This document shows, piece after piece, positions 11,401 through 22,264 of a stretch of DNA of 64,000 bases. Each line of letters starts with the position of its first letter. Within the stretch, counting starts at the first letter, position 1. The notes beneath the pieces are model-generated. The model made no database searches. It saw nothing but the letters and a program-made list of their open reading frames with translations, and was not told the origin of the DNA. Where the stretch lies: NCBI GenBank assembly GCA_001179505.1, contig CDMY01000385.1, forward strand, positions 237,405 through 301,404, given 5' to 3'. A program made the translations under genes and the position numbers. The stretch comes from Vitrella brassicaformis. Lineage: Eukaryota; Sar; Vitrellaceae.

Positions 11401-13821
11401 GAAGAGCAGCCCGACGAGCAGTGAGCACATCATCCAATTGCATGTGTCTCTGTGAGTTCACATTTGTGTCCTTTTGTGCAGGATGGAGGAGCCGCAGGGC
11501 GAGCAGGTGTCTGAGTCTGAGCAGAAGCGGCTGAAGCGTCGCCGGTCGGTGGGCGCCAAGAGCAAGGCCAAGCCGAAGCCCAAGATGGGTCTCAGCAGAG
11601 CCCAGGTCCAGGCGAAGGCCAAGAAGGCGTCTGCGGCTGCTCGTGTGGATGTGGAGATGGTGGAGGAGGATCGCGACCAGGAGGAGGAGGAGAAGGAGGA
11701 GGAGGAGGAGGAGAAGGAGGAGCCCAAGAAGGTGGCCAAGACCAAGAAGCGCAAGGAGCGGGTCGAAATCATGTGAGACACCACCGCACCTTAACACACA
11801 GACAACATCCTCTCCCGTGTATGCAAACATACATACCTTCCTTCATGGCATTGTCTGTGCGTATGTTGCTATGTCAGGCTTGACGAAATGGATGACGTGT
11901 CTGCCGACGAGGAGGGCGATGTCGAGATGAAGCCCAAACATGACCTGGCTAAGAAACACAATCGCAAGTGAGACAGAAATGACACACCCACACCACCTCT
12001 GGCACATGAGCATCTCGCTCTGCGTCTGCCAGGGTGGATGAGGTGGTCGGCAAGTCCCACAAGGAGTTCTACGGTGTCGAGAGGCCCATGCGCAAGGACG
12101 ATGGTGCCAAGAAGAAACCCGACCGCAAGTGAGCACAAAGCCAGCAACATTCCACTCACCCACGCACACGTGTTGTCTTTGTTACACAGGGTTGGTGAGG
12201 TGGGTGGCAGGTCTGGAAAGGAGCGTGACGGCGTCGAGATGAAGCCACACAAGGCCAAAGGCGACGATGCCAAGAAGAAACCCGACCGCAAGTGAGAGTT
12301 TCACAAGAACGACATCCATACCAGCCCCCCACACAACTGACTTGATGTGTGTATCAGGGTGGTGAAGGCCAAGTCGAAGCCTCGCTCACCGCCCCCTCCG
12401 CCCCGCAGCCCATCGCCCCCGCCCACACCTCCCCCTGCGCACCAGCAAGACCAAGACCACGACCAAGAAGACGTCGTCATGGCGCCACCGCATGCCGACC
12501 AAAAGGCCGTGCCGCAGCCCAAGCAGCAGAAGCCGCCCCGTCCTGCCGCGCCCAAGGCTGCCGCGGCCAAGGCTGCCGCGGCCAAGGTGGAGGGCAAGGG
12601 AGAGCTGAAGGGCAAGGGGGATGGGAAGCGCAAGGCGCCTCTGCTGCTCCGCCGCCTGTCGCCGTCGCCAGTGGATAATGAGTCGCCTAAGAAGTCGCCT
12701 AAGAAGTAAGACGGAAGCGAGGCGGGAACATGTGGATGGATCTCTCTGTCTGCATGTGTTGTCTTGTGTGTCATCAGAGCTGTTGCCAAGCCAGCTGTTG
12801 TCGAGCGCGCGGGGTCCGAGCCGCCTGTCAAGCCATCGGGGTGACGACCTGCATGCACACAACACACGCACCACATACACCCACGCACACACGACAGTCA
12901 TCCTGTGTTCTCTCCGCTCACCGTCAGTGCGTTGAAGCGTCGTGCCGCCCACGTGAGGAAAAAGTCGCCAGCAGCCCAGCCTGTCGTCCGTGACCCGGAG
13001 GCCCCGCCCACGCCGCCCAGATCTGCTGTGCACAAGCGCGGCCAGGGCGACCTCCTGCACGACTGGCTCGAGTCGCCTTCCCTGGACTGGGAGGACCTCG
13101 GCGTCAGTTTCGGGCGGCCGGTCAACAGTGCCAAGAGGGCATTCAGACTCACCAGCAAGGTGCCGCCCAAAGCCAAACCAAAGGCGGCCAAACCAAAGGC
13201 CAAAGCGACGAAGGTGAATGGATGCGTCCACACATCGATCTGATGTGATTGATGCGTACATGAATGTCTCTTCGTCTTTGAATGCAGGTGGTTGGTGCTG
13301 GCGGTGGTGTTGCGAAGCGTGCGGGCGGCGGGGGAGGCGGTGGGGGTGGGGGTGCTGCTGGCAAGAAGCGGCAGGGCGCCCCGCCTGCCAAGCCGCCCGC
13401 CAAGAAGAAGCAGAGGATCGACAACAACAAAGCACTGAAGCCTGTAGCAGATCGCAATGACGGTAACACGGACGCGAAGAAGGGAAAAAGGGAAGGTCCT
13501 AATGGCCTGTGTGTGCGTACTTGTGCAGATGATGGTATGTCGCTTGAGTTTGGTGATGACGAGCCCGCCCCTCGCGAGCCCCGCCTGCAGCCACACGTGC
13601 GCGTCGCTGCATCGGCCATCGACCGTGCACTCAAACGGAAGGACACAGACCTGCACGGACTCATTCGCATGCTGGTAAGTGACCCTCCCACTCGTACCTT
13701 CCATTGACATGGCGATGGAGACATATGTGTGGGTGGGTGTTGCCCCGTGTGTATGTGTGTGTGTGTGTGTGTGTGTCAGGAGAGTAAGTTGCAGACTGCC
13801 GAGAATATGTTGAAGGCATGA
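8436..13821 (+). CDS. Large basic protein with PP1-docking motifs, unrecognised family
   Basis: Twenty-four exons from 8436 to 13821 close in frame to 1,196 residues. Residues 1-300 look alpha-helical and Leu-rich. About 300-460 are mixed and include LDVSMYNLSFNS and VPYWSIDKVACV. GILK (492-495) and KRISF (513-517) match the SILK and RVxF docking motifs for protein phosphatase 1. Residues 650-1190 are low-complexity Lys/Glu/Pro/Ala and include three related exons (11878-12291) and a Gly-rich run. The end, from about 1155, could form a short coiled coil. Intron 1 has a GC donor. SILK followed by RVSF is the arrangement of KNL1, and a helical N-terminus with a long basic tail recalls the chromosome-axis protein SYCP2, but I cannot assign either family. 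A nuclear or chromosomal role is inference. Confidence 0.75.
11878..12291 (+). repeat. Three tandem related exons
   Basis: Exons 11878-11967, 12033-12128 and 12190-12291 (90, 96 and 102 nt, all in the same phase) encode related segments ending KKHNRK, KKKPDRK and KKKPDRK, with shared VEMKP or VERPM cores. This looks like tandem exon duplication. Confidence 0.7.
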
Positions 13822-14310
13822 TCGCACACACACACGCGTCCATCCATTCACGCAGCTGTGTCGCAGGCACACAGAAAGAGACAGACAGACAGACCGACCC
13901 CATACATCACCATCGAAGGACACTTGCAATGACATCGACAGCCAGTGTATGTCGGCCATGACGCATCCATGTACGTGTGGACGTCTGTATGCACGCCTGT
14001 GATCGGACCATCGATTCCATCGCATCTGCATGACTGATTCAAATACATCATGATGCAGTCGTGTCTCAGCTTACTTGGTCACTCAGCGCCTGCGTTGCAT
14101 CTCGTCTCTGGTGCCAGTGTGTGTCCTGCTGGAACCACACTAGCACAAGAGAACATGTACCTCCCAGCCCTTTCTCCCCAGGAACAAGCCAGATCTGCGG
14201 TGCGTTTCTCGGAGTCGTGGGGGCGTCTTTCTCGAGTGCATGCAGACGCCCCCTAGCCCGCTCGGAGCACCTGCGGACGCCAACAAACTTCTGCGGCATT
14301 CGTTTGCATC
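13822..14310. other. Intergenic region
   Basis: 489 bp between two genes on the same strand. I see no ORF with coding character, no octamer and no RNA gene. Confidence 0.5.
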
Positions 14311-17300
14311 ATGCCCTCTCAGGCCGAATCACAGACCGCCGCGGCCTCCCCAGCCCCCCAACAGCCCCAAGAGAGGGAGGACGCAGGCGATGTGGATGGG
14401 TTTGAGTTCAAGAGCATCACTGACTTCCCCGAGTACGCCACCATCTGTCAGTTTGAGCTCACCAGCCCCAGGAGCATCCTCGCTTGCGCAAATGAAGGCA
14501 TAGATCCCGCTGATCTCTTCTACAAGTGATGACGGGAAGGGCCGCTTTCTCATGGTGTTCTCATTTTCCCTATGTTCTTGTGTGCAGGCCGATAGAGACG
14601 TTTGCCGAGAAGGGTCTGGAGCCGAGGCTCATCAAACTCAGATACGACTTCTTCGAGGCCAAAAGACAAGGTATCCCGCTCACCGCTCACACACTGTCTG
14701 GACGGATGGCAATCCGTTGGTGTGTGTTTCAGATGTGTTGGCGGCTGTCCGTCGGGCCTACGAGAAGATCTGCGAGAAGAATCCGTCCATATCGGCCCTC
14801 CACACCAGCAGAACCCTCATCCCCGCCCTCTCGCTCTCACAGCCGCCCCCATTCTATGGCCAACCCACAACAGGACCTACTCCGCTCCTTGATGCCCTCG
14901 GGCCGTCGCGCCGAGGGGGCAAGCAGGGCAAGTCCGCACCGACACCGACACCGGGCGCTTTGCCGCTGTCTCTGTCCACTTTCTCTGCCGGCGTACACGC
15001 GCATGAGTCCAAGAGTGTGCGCAGTGTGGGGGCGGGGAGCGCTGTGGACGCTAGCCTCCTCAGCGCCGTCAGCTCGACCGAAGTGGCCGACAGTTCGGCA
15101 CTCAGGTACCTCCCTCCCTACCCTCCTGAGACATCTGATTGTAGGTGTTGTGTGGGTGAAGGTTGGAGCGTGCGCGCCACGAGAGGGTCAAGGAGCACGA
15201 GAAGCGGTGGATCCGCAACACCTTGGAGGCCACCATCCAGCACGTCAAGGACCTCGAGCACGGCTCAGAGGTCCTCGAGGCAGACACCAAACTGGCCGAG
15301 CAGAAGATGGCCGATGCTTCACGCAGACTCAAGGAGCTCAACGACAAGAGGGTGAGACGAGGGGGTCATTGATTGCGTCTGTGCGTCGTTCATGTGTGTG
15401 ATTGCATTGCATGCAGCGTCAAGAGAGGGACGAGAAGCAGGCTGGGCTGCGGATGATGCAGAAGATCGAGAGAGAAAAGGTAAGGTCACCACCTGCCCCG
15501 CCGTATCTGTTTGTTTGTGCACGTGCATGTGTGTGTGTGCTGCCCGGCTGCGTTACCAACTTCAATAGGCCAAGGAAACCTTCGAGCGGGAGCTCAAGGA
15601 GGAGCAGCAGCGCGTCCAGAAGGAGGTAAGCGGCATTCATGGTGCACAACACGGGCAAGGCAAGCTGGATCCATCATCGGGCCCGCCATGAGACACAACA
15701 CATGTCTATCCGTCTGTCTGCAGTTCGCCGAGGCCCGCCGGCGATTCGAGGTCCATGTGGCCAACGAGAAGAAAAAGGTACGTACGTACGAGCGTGGCCA
15801 GTGAGCATCATGAATCAATCCACCCATACTCGTCACGTGAGCATATCTACGTGGCTGCAGGCCGACTTCCAGAGGCAGCAGGAGCTCGCCAGGGACCGGT
15901 GGGCAAATGGATGCGTGGAGACAGACAGACAGGCAGACAACAGCACGCCATGTGCCTATGTGTGCGCACATCACATGCAGTGAGTATCAGCGTCAGCAGG
16001 AGCGGCTGGCCAACATGCTCAAGCAAGACGAGGAGAGAGGCCGCATTCTCCAGAAGTCCAGAGACGTAATCCAACAAGCAAGGGAAGAACGGCGCCACAA
16101 AAGGGAATTGAATGTCTGTGTGTGTATGTGTGTGTCTACATACCATACAGGAGTTCCAGCGGCACCTCCGGGAAAAAAAGGCGGACAAGGACGCCAAGAT
16201 ACAGGTGGGTGTGTTCGTGTATGTGATAGCTAGGTCAGGACACACAGGAGACACGTCTGTGTCTCTCTGTTTGTCTGTCTGTCTGCCTACAGGCTGCGTT
16301 GAGCAAGGACGAGGCCATTCGCGAGGAGAAGCGTCGCGCGTATGAAGAGAAGAAAGAGAGAGAAAACACCAAGGAGGAAATGCAGGCACAGAGAAGGGTC
16401 AGCACCCCCTCGATCCCCTCACACACACACACACACACAGAGACACCATCTCTTTCTCTCTCCTGGTTTTGCGTGTGTGTATGTGTGTGTATGCAGGCGC
16501 TGCAGCAGGAGGAGTCCGCCAAGCGTTCCTTCCAGCTGATGATGAAGCGCCGCATCGCCGCCGACGAGGCCAAGCGCAAGCAGGAGGAGTTCCAGCACAA
16601 CGTCCAGGAGCACCAGCGGCAGGTCGACGAGAGGCTCAAGGAGCACCAGGCCAAGCAGCAGAAGTACCTCCAGTTCAAGAGGGAGCTCGACGCTCTCAAG
16701 GAGAACAACAAAGAAATGAACGTCGAAAGGTATCTACAGGACAGCCACACACACACACACACATGGATGGATGGATGGATGGATGGTATGAATGTATGTG
16801 TTGGATGTTGGTGTGGATGTGGTGTGCAGGCAGCGTCGTCGTGACGCCTTCCGTCGGGCGCAGCTGCAGGCAGACCTCAACAGCAAGCTGGGCAAGGCCA
16901 CGGCGCTGGAGATGGAGAGGGCCCACATGTGGAACGAGCGCAAACAAATGATCGTGGCCGCACAGCTGCAGCGCAGGAAGGTCAGCCGAGCAGCACGGAC
17001 GGACGGCAAAGAAAGAAAGACAGAGGGAAGAGGAGGCGACGCATTCAGACATTGGTGTCTGTCTGTCTGTCTGTGTATTGTCTATTGTGCAGATCAAGGA
17101 GCAGATCCACCAGATGCACCTCAAGTCAAGCTTCAGCTCCGACCAGATGTAGCCACACAAGGAGAGACACAGCACGTGGTGGTCATCCACCCACTTTCTT
17201 TGTCTCCGTGGGTGTCTCCTTCTGTGTCAGTGTGCGGACCATCCTGGAGCTGCAGTCCGAGCCCCAGTTCCAATGCATCGCCCTCGACGACTTCTCCTCC

Positions 17301-17564
17301 TCCCACGCACACTCACTCCAGAGCCACAACCCCCACGCAGCGTCAATGCCAGCACTACTCCACCAACAACCACAGGAAAAGCCAAAGACAAAAGAGAGAG
17401 ATGAGGCCAAGGGCGAGAGGCGGGAAGAGGAAGAGGAGGTCCAGCGTGTGTCTGGGCCGCACATTCTGGTGCCTGGGAAGCACCCTTTTGCGGCGACAGC
17501 TAACACTACTGGAAATGGCAACAATGGTGCTGGGGAGCAGGGAGCGGGGGAGGTGAGGACATGA
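14311..17564 (+). CDS. Coiled-coil protein, CCDC177/CCDC185-like N-terminus
   Basis: Fifteen exons (first 14311-14525, last 17231-17564) close in frame to 712 residues. Residues 25-100 hold the conserved head: LTSPRSILACANEGIDPADL, then YKPIETFAE and LRYDFFEAKRQ. In wording this resembles the head of CCDC177/CCDC185 (DUF4659) proteins. A Ser/Pro linker follows. From about residue 225 to 600 comes a long Glu/Lys/Arg/Gln coiled coil built from many short exons. The last exon is reached by a gtagcc donor at 17149. If that intron is retained, the protein ends at once at TAG (17150-17152), giving a second possible C-terminus. A cytoskeletal or ciliary role is a guess from the coiled coil. Confidence 0.8.
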
Positions 17565-17775
17565 ATGACGTGACGTACGTCTGTGTGAGCCTTCTTTCTG
17601 GCCTGTCAGTAAGTGAGGGTTGGCATTGATTGTGTTGCGACTTTTATACTGTGTGCACGGTCATGTGTGTTCAACATGTGCTACGAGGCAATCAATCGTC
17701 TCGGTCAGTCAGTGCCCATCATCAAATATTGACAGCCCAGCAGCTCATCAAGGCATGCACATGCAATAATCGGTC

Positions 17776-19237
17776 TTACTTCAATGGATTGCCCCCCACG
17801 GAGTCCCACAGAGGCCCCAACAGCCGCTCCACCTCACTCATACCCTGACCACACACACACACGCACAGACATGCCCGCCCGCGCCACACACGTGACACAT
17901 ACACAATCGACGTGCTTTTCGCCTCCTTACCTCTCTCGGTTCACTCGCCGCCAGCCTGATGACCACCCCGTGTGCCCTGCCGCCCGCACCTCCCAGTCCC
18001 CCGCTCCTCAGCCGCACCTCCCCGCCCCTCTCCTCAACATAGACACCACTCGCATTTACCAGCAGTCCGTCAGCACATACCACTGTCGCGCCGCCAGAGT
18101 GCGGCCGCTTCCTGCTCAGCTCGGTGAGCAGGCGATTCGCCAGCTCCTCGACGGCGGGGCCGAAGAGCACGATGATGGCGAGCAGTCGGTAGGCGGCCAT
18201 TGCGTGTGTGAGGGGCAGCGTGGGGGTCGAGGAGAGTTTGACTGAGTCGCGGAAGAGGGGGAGGGGCGTGGGGTTGTTGGGTGTTGGGGTGTCTGGTGCT
18301 ACTGCTCCTGCGTGCTGCAGATGGATGACGTTGGTCGTCTCGTAGGCGAAAAATGCCCACAGCTCGTCACTCGCAACACGACCTGCAGCCGCACCACGGA
18401 TGATGAGAGCATCACGGCGCGTCAACCAGTCTTCTCACCGGCCACGATCCAGTCGAGCAGGACCACGCTGCCACACTCGTGGGGAGAGAAGGGCCGCCTG
18501 GTGTCAGAGGCAGAAGGGTCATCGGCAGGCCTGGGGATGTACTCGACGGTGATGTGCTGATGCTGCCTGCAGGACACAACGCAGAAGGAGATAGCCGGCA
18601 GACAGGAAACAGACAGTACAGTGAATGAGATGATATATATTGGCATGTTAGTCACTTGAAGTGCGCATCTCTGAAGCAGATGATCGGATGTGGCACCAAG
18701 GCCAGAAAGCCACGCGGCGATACCTGAACAAGCGAAAGCGACCAAACCGGTGTCCGATGAGGCCAGGCCGGCACACGCATCCACCGCTCACCCCACCCTG
18801 CACGTCATCCTCTGTCCACTCGGCACAATGGTCTCGCTGCTGCCCCTCCCATGGTACACCATCCCGTACCCCTGCGTCGTCACCAGGGCACTCGCCGCAC
18901 CCCTCACCTCCACCTGCAGATCGATGCAGTCCCCAGCCACCAACCCGGCGCCATAATTCAGCACGTACAGCCACTGACATGCGCTGCGCAGCGAAGGCAC
19001 GTCCCCGCCTGTAGATCTGGGATGTTGCAATGAGTCGGTGGCCGCCGCCCGCTTGGGCACGTGCAGTCTGAGTGGGTAGGTGGCCTCGAGTGTGGCTGTG
19101 ACTGGCCGCAGCGGCGGGGGAGGGAGGCAAGACGTGATGGGTGCGGGAAGAGTGTCGAAGACGGCTCTGCCGCGAGATATGGATGCTGATGCATCGGTGG
19201 ATGTGCTCGAGGCCTCAGTTGGTGCACCTGACGACAT
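17776..19237 (-). CDS. ureD: Urease accessory protein UreD/UreH
   Basis: Five exons (18797-19237, 18656-18723, 18439-18566, 17931-18382, 17776-17844) close in frame to 385 residues. The family core is clear: LNYGAGLVAGDCIDLQVEV, LVTTQGYGMVY, then a VPHPIICFRDA segment equivalent to the bacterial LLPDPVIPF region, VVLLDWIVAG, and a C-terminal WDS..GNPLK. UreD binds apo-urease and, with UreF and UreG, allows nickel loading of the active site. No urease subunit or other accessory gene is in this window. The ATG at 19237 is used; the frame also opens at a GTG one codon earlier. An insertion of about 30 residues (PDTPTPNNPTP) is unusual for the family. Confidence 0.88.
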
Positions 19238-19491
19238 CACCTGGGAAACTAACAGCCGATTTCGTCTCTTTTCGTCGTCATCTTCCTCTCTCCCTCCCTT
19301 TCGCGTCGTCGTCGGATCTCGGATCTCCTAGCCGCTGCGAGCTATTGAGTTCGGATCGAGATTGTCTCGCTTGCGCTTCGAAGTTCGTATATTTGCCTTC
19401 GAAAGCGTTCCGCCCCATCGAGGAAGCGTCTTTGCAGAGACCGCGACGTTCTATTGCCGACCCCCACCCCACCCCCCTTCTGCTTATCGCC
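19238..19491. promoter_or_regulatory. Divergent promoter interval, ureD / small gene
   Basis: About 250 bp between ureD and the first ATG of the rightward ORF. It contains one octamer (19336-19343) oriented rightward. Confidence 0.45.
19336..19343 (+). promoter_or_regulatory. TGCGAGCT octamer
   Basis: Exact copy, 149 bp before the ATG at 19492. Confidence 0.4.
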
Positions 19492-19701
19492 ATGTCGAAG
19501 CTGTCGAAGCTTTCGTCGGCGTATGACGCCTCGCTGCACCCCCGCCCCTTCATCCCCGCCCCCGGCAAGACCACCGGACCGCAGCAGTGCCGCAGCCAGG
19601 CCCGCAAACCCGCGAAAGACGGGAAGAATCCCTCTGGGCGCCGCGCTGAGGACGAGGCTGAGGACACTGCAGTGGGGTTGAAGGAGGTGGCTCGGCCGCA
19701 G

Positions 19702-19766
19702 GCCGTGATATCGACGGGAGTGCCCAGTGTGGAAACGGGCAACAGCACTCCCGTTGATATCACGGC
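19702..19766. repeat. Near-perfect inverted repeat (hairpin)
   Basis: Arms 19702-19724 and 19744-19766 pair over about 22 bp with one or two mismatches around a loop of about 19 nt. Each arm contains GATATC. It lies where two overlapping rightward reading frames meet. Confidence 0.8.
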
Positions 19767-19808
19767 GCCGCCAACCGTTCCCCCCCGCTTGAAGTTGACT
19801 ATGGCGCC

Positions 19809-20168
19809 ATGCATGCGCCTGCAGTGCAGCGTTCTTTCGCGTCGCCGCCATCGCACTATCGTCCCGTCCCGCTGCCGGTGCCCGTCATCGGCGACCCCCG
19901 GCTGATGTCGTCATATCCGCCTTTCTCAGCCCCTCGCACCCGCCTGCATTCCGAGACCTTCGGAAAGCTGATATCGTTTGAGGACATTCCCACAGGGCAC
20001 CTCATCCCTGTGTATATGTTCTTCGGCACACCTGTGGCTTTGGCCGAGGCCAAGTGGGTGGCTGATTTGGCGGCCATGGGGCTCAAGGCGAAGATGATGG
20101 GCGGAAAGGTGGACGAGGAGACGGGAGAGGCCGTGACGGGCGGATATTGGGTGGAGACCATCCAGTGA
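19809..20168 (+). CDS. Small conserved-looking protein, 5' end uncertain
   Basis: The frame encodes 119 residues ending at 20168, with well-formed segments such as LISFEDIPTGHLIPVYMFFG and WVADLAAMGLKAKMMGGKVD, so the 3' part is probably real. I recognise no family. The true start is unclear. In the same frame the sequence stays open back to about 19757. A different frame is open from ATG 19492 (MSKLSKLSSAYDASLHPRP...), and the two would need a short intron or frameshift to be joined, close to the hairpin at 19702-19766. I found no convincing splice pair in the right phase. Confidence 0.45.
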   Translation: MHAPAVQRSFASPPSHYRPVPLPVPVIGDPRLMSSYPPFSAPRTRLHSETFGKLISFEDIPTGHLIPVYMFFGTPVALAEAKWVADLAAMGLKAKMMGGKVDEETGEAVTGGYWVETIQ

Positions 20169-20546
20169 CACGACACGATAGCGACACGAGGACACACAGA
20201 CGCAAAGGAGAGTGTGTGTGGGAACGGTGTGTGTGTGAGAGTGGTTTGATATGCGGCTGGGTGGATGGGTGGTGTGTGGTTGGTGTGAGAGAGCTAATGA
20301 TAAGGAGAGGGATGTGACACGTACGTGAACATCCGCCCTGTCTCTCTCGGTGTGATGGATGGCGATGGGGGGGATGGATGGATGGATGGATGGGTATGAT
20401 CGAGGGTTTTCAACGAATGCGTGCAGCGCAGTTTCTGCAGTGATGTGCTGTGTGATAAACATAAGCCATGATCACATGATCCACTAGAGGTTACTTACCT
20501 TCATGATTGAGTTGGTGATTTCTCGGCTGTTTCTCCTCCTTTTCGG
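20169..20546. other. Intergenic region with TGGA repeats
   Basis: 378 bp, TG-rich, with a (TGGA)n tract at about 20370-20392. No gene seen. Confidence 0.5.
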
Positions 20547-20897
20547 ATGAGCGAGCGTGTATCGGACTACACCCAACCCCCTCCACCTACCCTCATCCCG
20601 CGAGACGGCGGCGGGCCCCCCTGTTGCGCATGCAACGAGAAAGGGACGTCTGCGCTGTCCACATGCAGCCGACGATGTGACTGCCGGAATCACAAGCGCC
20701 TCTGCACTAACTGTGTTAACTGCAAGCGCGGCACATGCACGAATTTTGCGTATCCGGCGGACCCGGCCGTTTGCGATGATGATGATGATGATGAATCGGA
20801 TGCCGTCTCTGGATGGATTCGCTCTCGCTTGTCTATCGCCCTCGCGCGTGCGACTAGCTTCTGTCTGCGTGGTGCTGATGGGACTGTATTTGTATGA
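20547..20897 (+). CDS. Cys-rich small ORF, possible mobile-element relic
   Basis: Intronless ORF of 116 residues with a compact Cys cluster at residues 27-65 (PCCAC, STCSRRCDC, LCTNC, NCKRGTCTN) followed by an acidic DDDDDDE run. From memory, the RRCxC...CTNC...GxCxN spacing resembles zinc-binding segments in some reverse-transcriptase-associated proteins. I cannot confirm that. It stands alone in a gene-poor stretch next to a homing-endonuclease relic, so a mobile-element remnant is plausible. A genuine small zinc-binding protein is the alternative. Confidence 0.4.
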   Translation: MSERVSDYTQPPPPTLIPRDGGGPPCCACNEKGTSALSTCSRRCDCRNHKRLCTNCVNCKRGTCTNFAYPADPAVCDDDDDDESDAVSGWIRSRLSIALARATSFCLRGADGTVFV

Positions 20898-21470
20898 GTA
20901 TCACGGACACACAGACGAGTGTTACGGTTAATGACAGTTTCCACTGTGCTGTGTGCATCACACAGGTCGCTCTCTTCAGATTTGCTCTCTTGCTCTCAAT
21001 CATGCCTCGCTGCAGTGGGTGGGGCTACTTACTGCATGTGCATATGTACGTGTGCAATTGAGTGTTCTTCCTTCCTTCCTATCGATCTGTGTGCGTCCGT
21101 GTATCGTGGGCTGTGAGCTGCCTATTTTTCCCTCGATCTCTGCTTTGGCGAGAGGAGGACAGACAGATGGATGGACACATCGATGTGACAAATGGATGGG
21201 TGTGGTGGATGGTGAGCCTCTCTTGCGTGCAGACGGACAGACAGACCGCTTCACTTTCACATCAATGTACAATAGAAAACCAAACAGATTGAGCGGTGTG
21301 TGGACAAGTCTGAGATTCTCCTCATACATGCAATGCATCAGTCACAAACACACACGGACGATTTGGGGTCTTGCACTGCTTGTCGCACACATGCAGCACT
21401 GATGAATGTGTGCACTTGCGATCGTCAGACAGGCGGCCACGCTCTTCTGTGTGTGTGTGTAGATGGGCGC
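20898..21470. other. Intergenic region
   Basis: 573 bp rich in GGACAGAC and TGGA simple sequence. No supported gene. Confidence 0.5.
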
Positions 21471-22181
21471 TCACAGTTCTCCGAACCAGTCGTCTTCGTC
21501 TGCGGCCTTGCTGCTCTGGTGGTGCTCGGCAGGGGCGGCCTTGGGCTGCTGCTGCTGGGGCGGCTTCATCGGCACACTCGATGCCTTGCGGCCGATGTTG
21601 AATCCGAGCGCCTTCAACCCACACACACAGACACAGACAGAGATGACATGAAAACATGCCACTCCATGTGTGTCGCACTGATGTCTCCATACCTTTGGTT
21701 TCTGCCGCGGCTCTGCTGGTCAGGTGGCTGGCTTGGCAGGTGGCTTGGCGACGGGAGTGGGCTCCTTCCGTGCCTGATATCATGACACAACAACAGCAAG
21801 ACGATCCATCTACCCACCCTCCTACCCACCCAGCCACTGTCCGTCTGTGTGTGGTAGACTGACTGGTCTGCAGGAGTGCTTTGAGTTTGGCGTTGCCTCG
21901 ACTGGATGCGGACGAGGCAACCGACTGGGGGCTGGTGTTGGGCTGTTTGGAGTTGGGGTTGGTTGGCGGCCGCAGTGGGAGCAGGCGGGTCTATCCTGGG
22001 CAGTTCCCAGACGAGGGCAACGATTCAGGTGTAGAAGACGCTACATATCAACAGGAGTGTCACATGCAACCCACACATGCACCCACCCATCCATGCCCTT
22101 CGGTCATGCGTGTGTCTTTGTGTGTAGTCTCTGCACGTGCAGGCAATCGCCGCCGAAGGCAAAGCAGCAAGAGATGGACAT
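21471..22181 (-). CDS. Small protein ending in an acidic-Trp motif
   Basis: Exons 21864-21990, 21693-21715 (23 nt) and 21471-21611 fit in phase. With a tentative first exon (22137-22181, start MSISCCFAFGGD) they give 111 residues. Clear segments are SRGNAKLKALLQT, ALGFNIGRKAS and a Pro/Gln stretch, ending DEDDWFGEL. A C-terminal acidic patch with one Trp recalls short linear motifs that bind coat proteins, such as the delta-COP homology domain; this is a loose analogy. I recognise no family. The 5' exon is a guess and the gene could start further upstream. Confidence 0.45.
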
Positions 22182-22264
22182 CTATGCACCAATGCATCTC
22201 TAGCCGGGCGTCATCCACCAGTGCACGTGATGCAGACACACAGGCCTGCCTTTCTCTCGTCTCT

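Noticed and set aside
21691-21777. An in-frame TGA between KPPAKPAT and PAEPRQKPK, suggesting stop-codon recoding
   Set aside because: Using the acceptor at 21716 (gaccag) gives a 23-nt exon that joins both neighbours in correct phase and skips the TGA. No recoding is needed.
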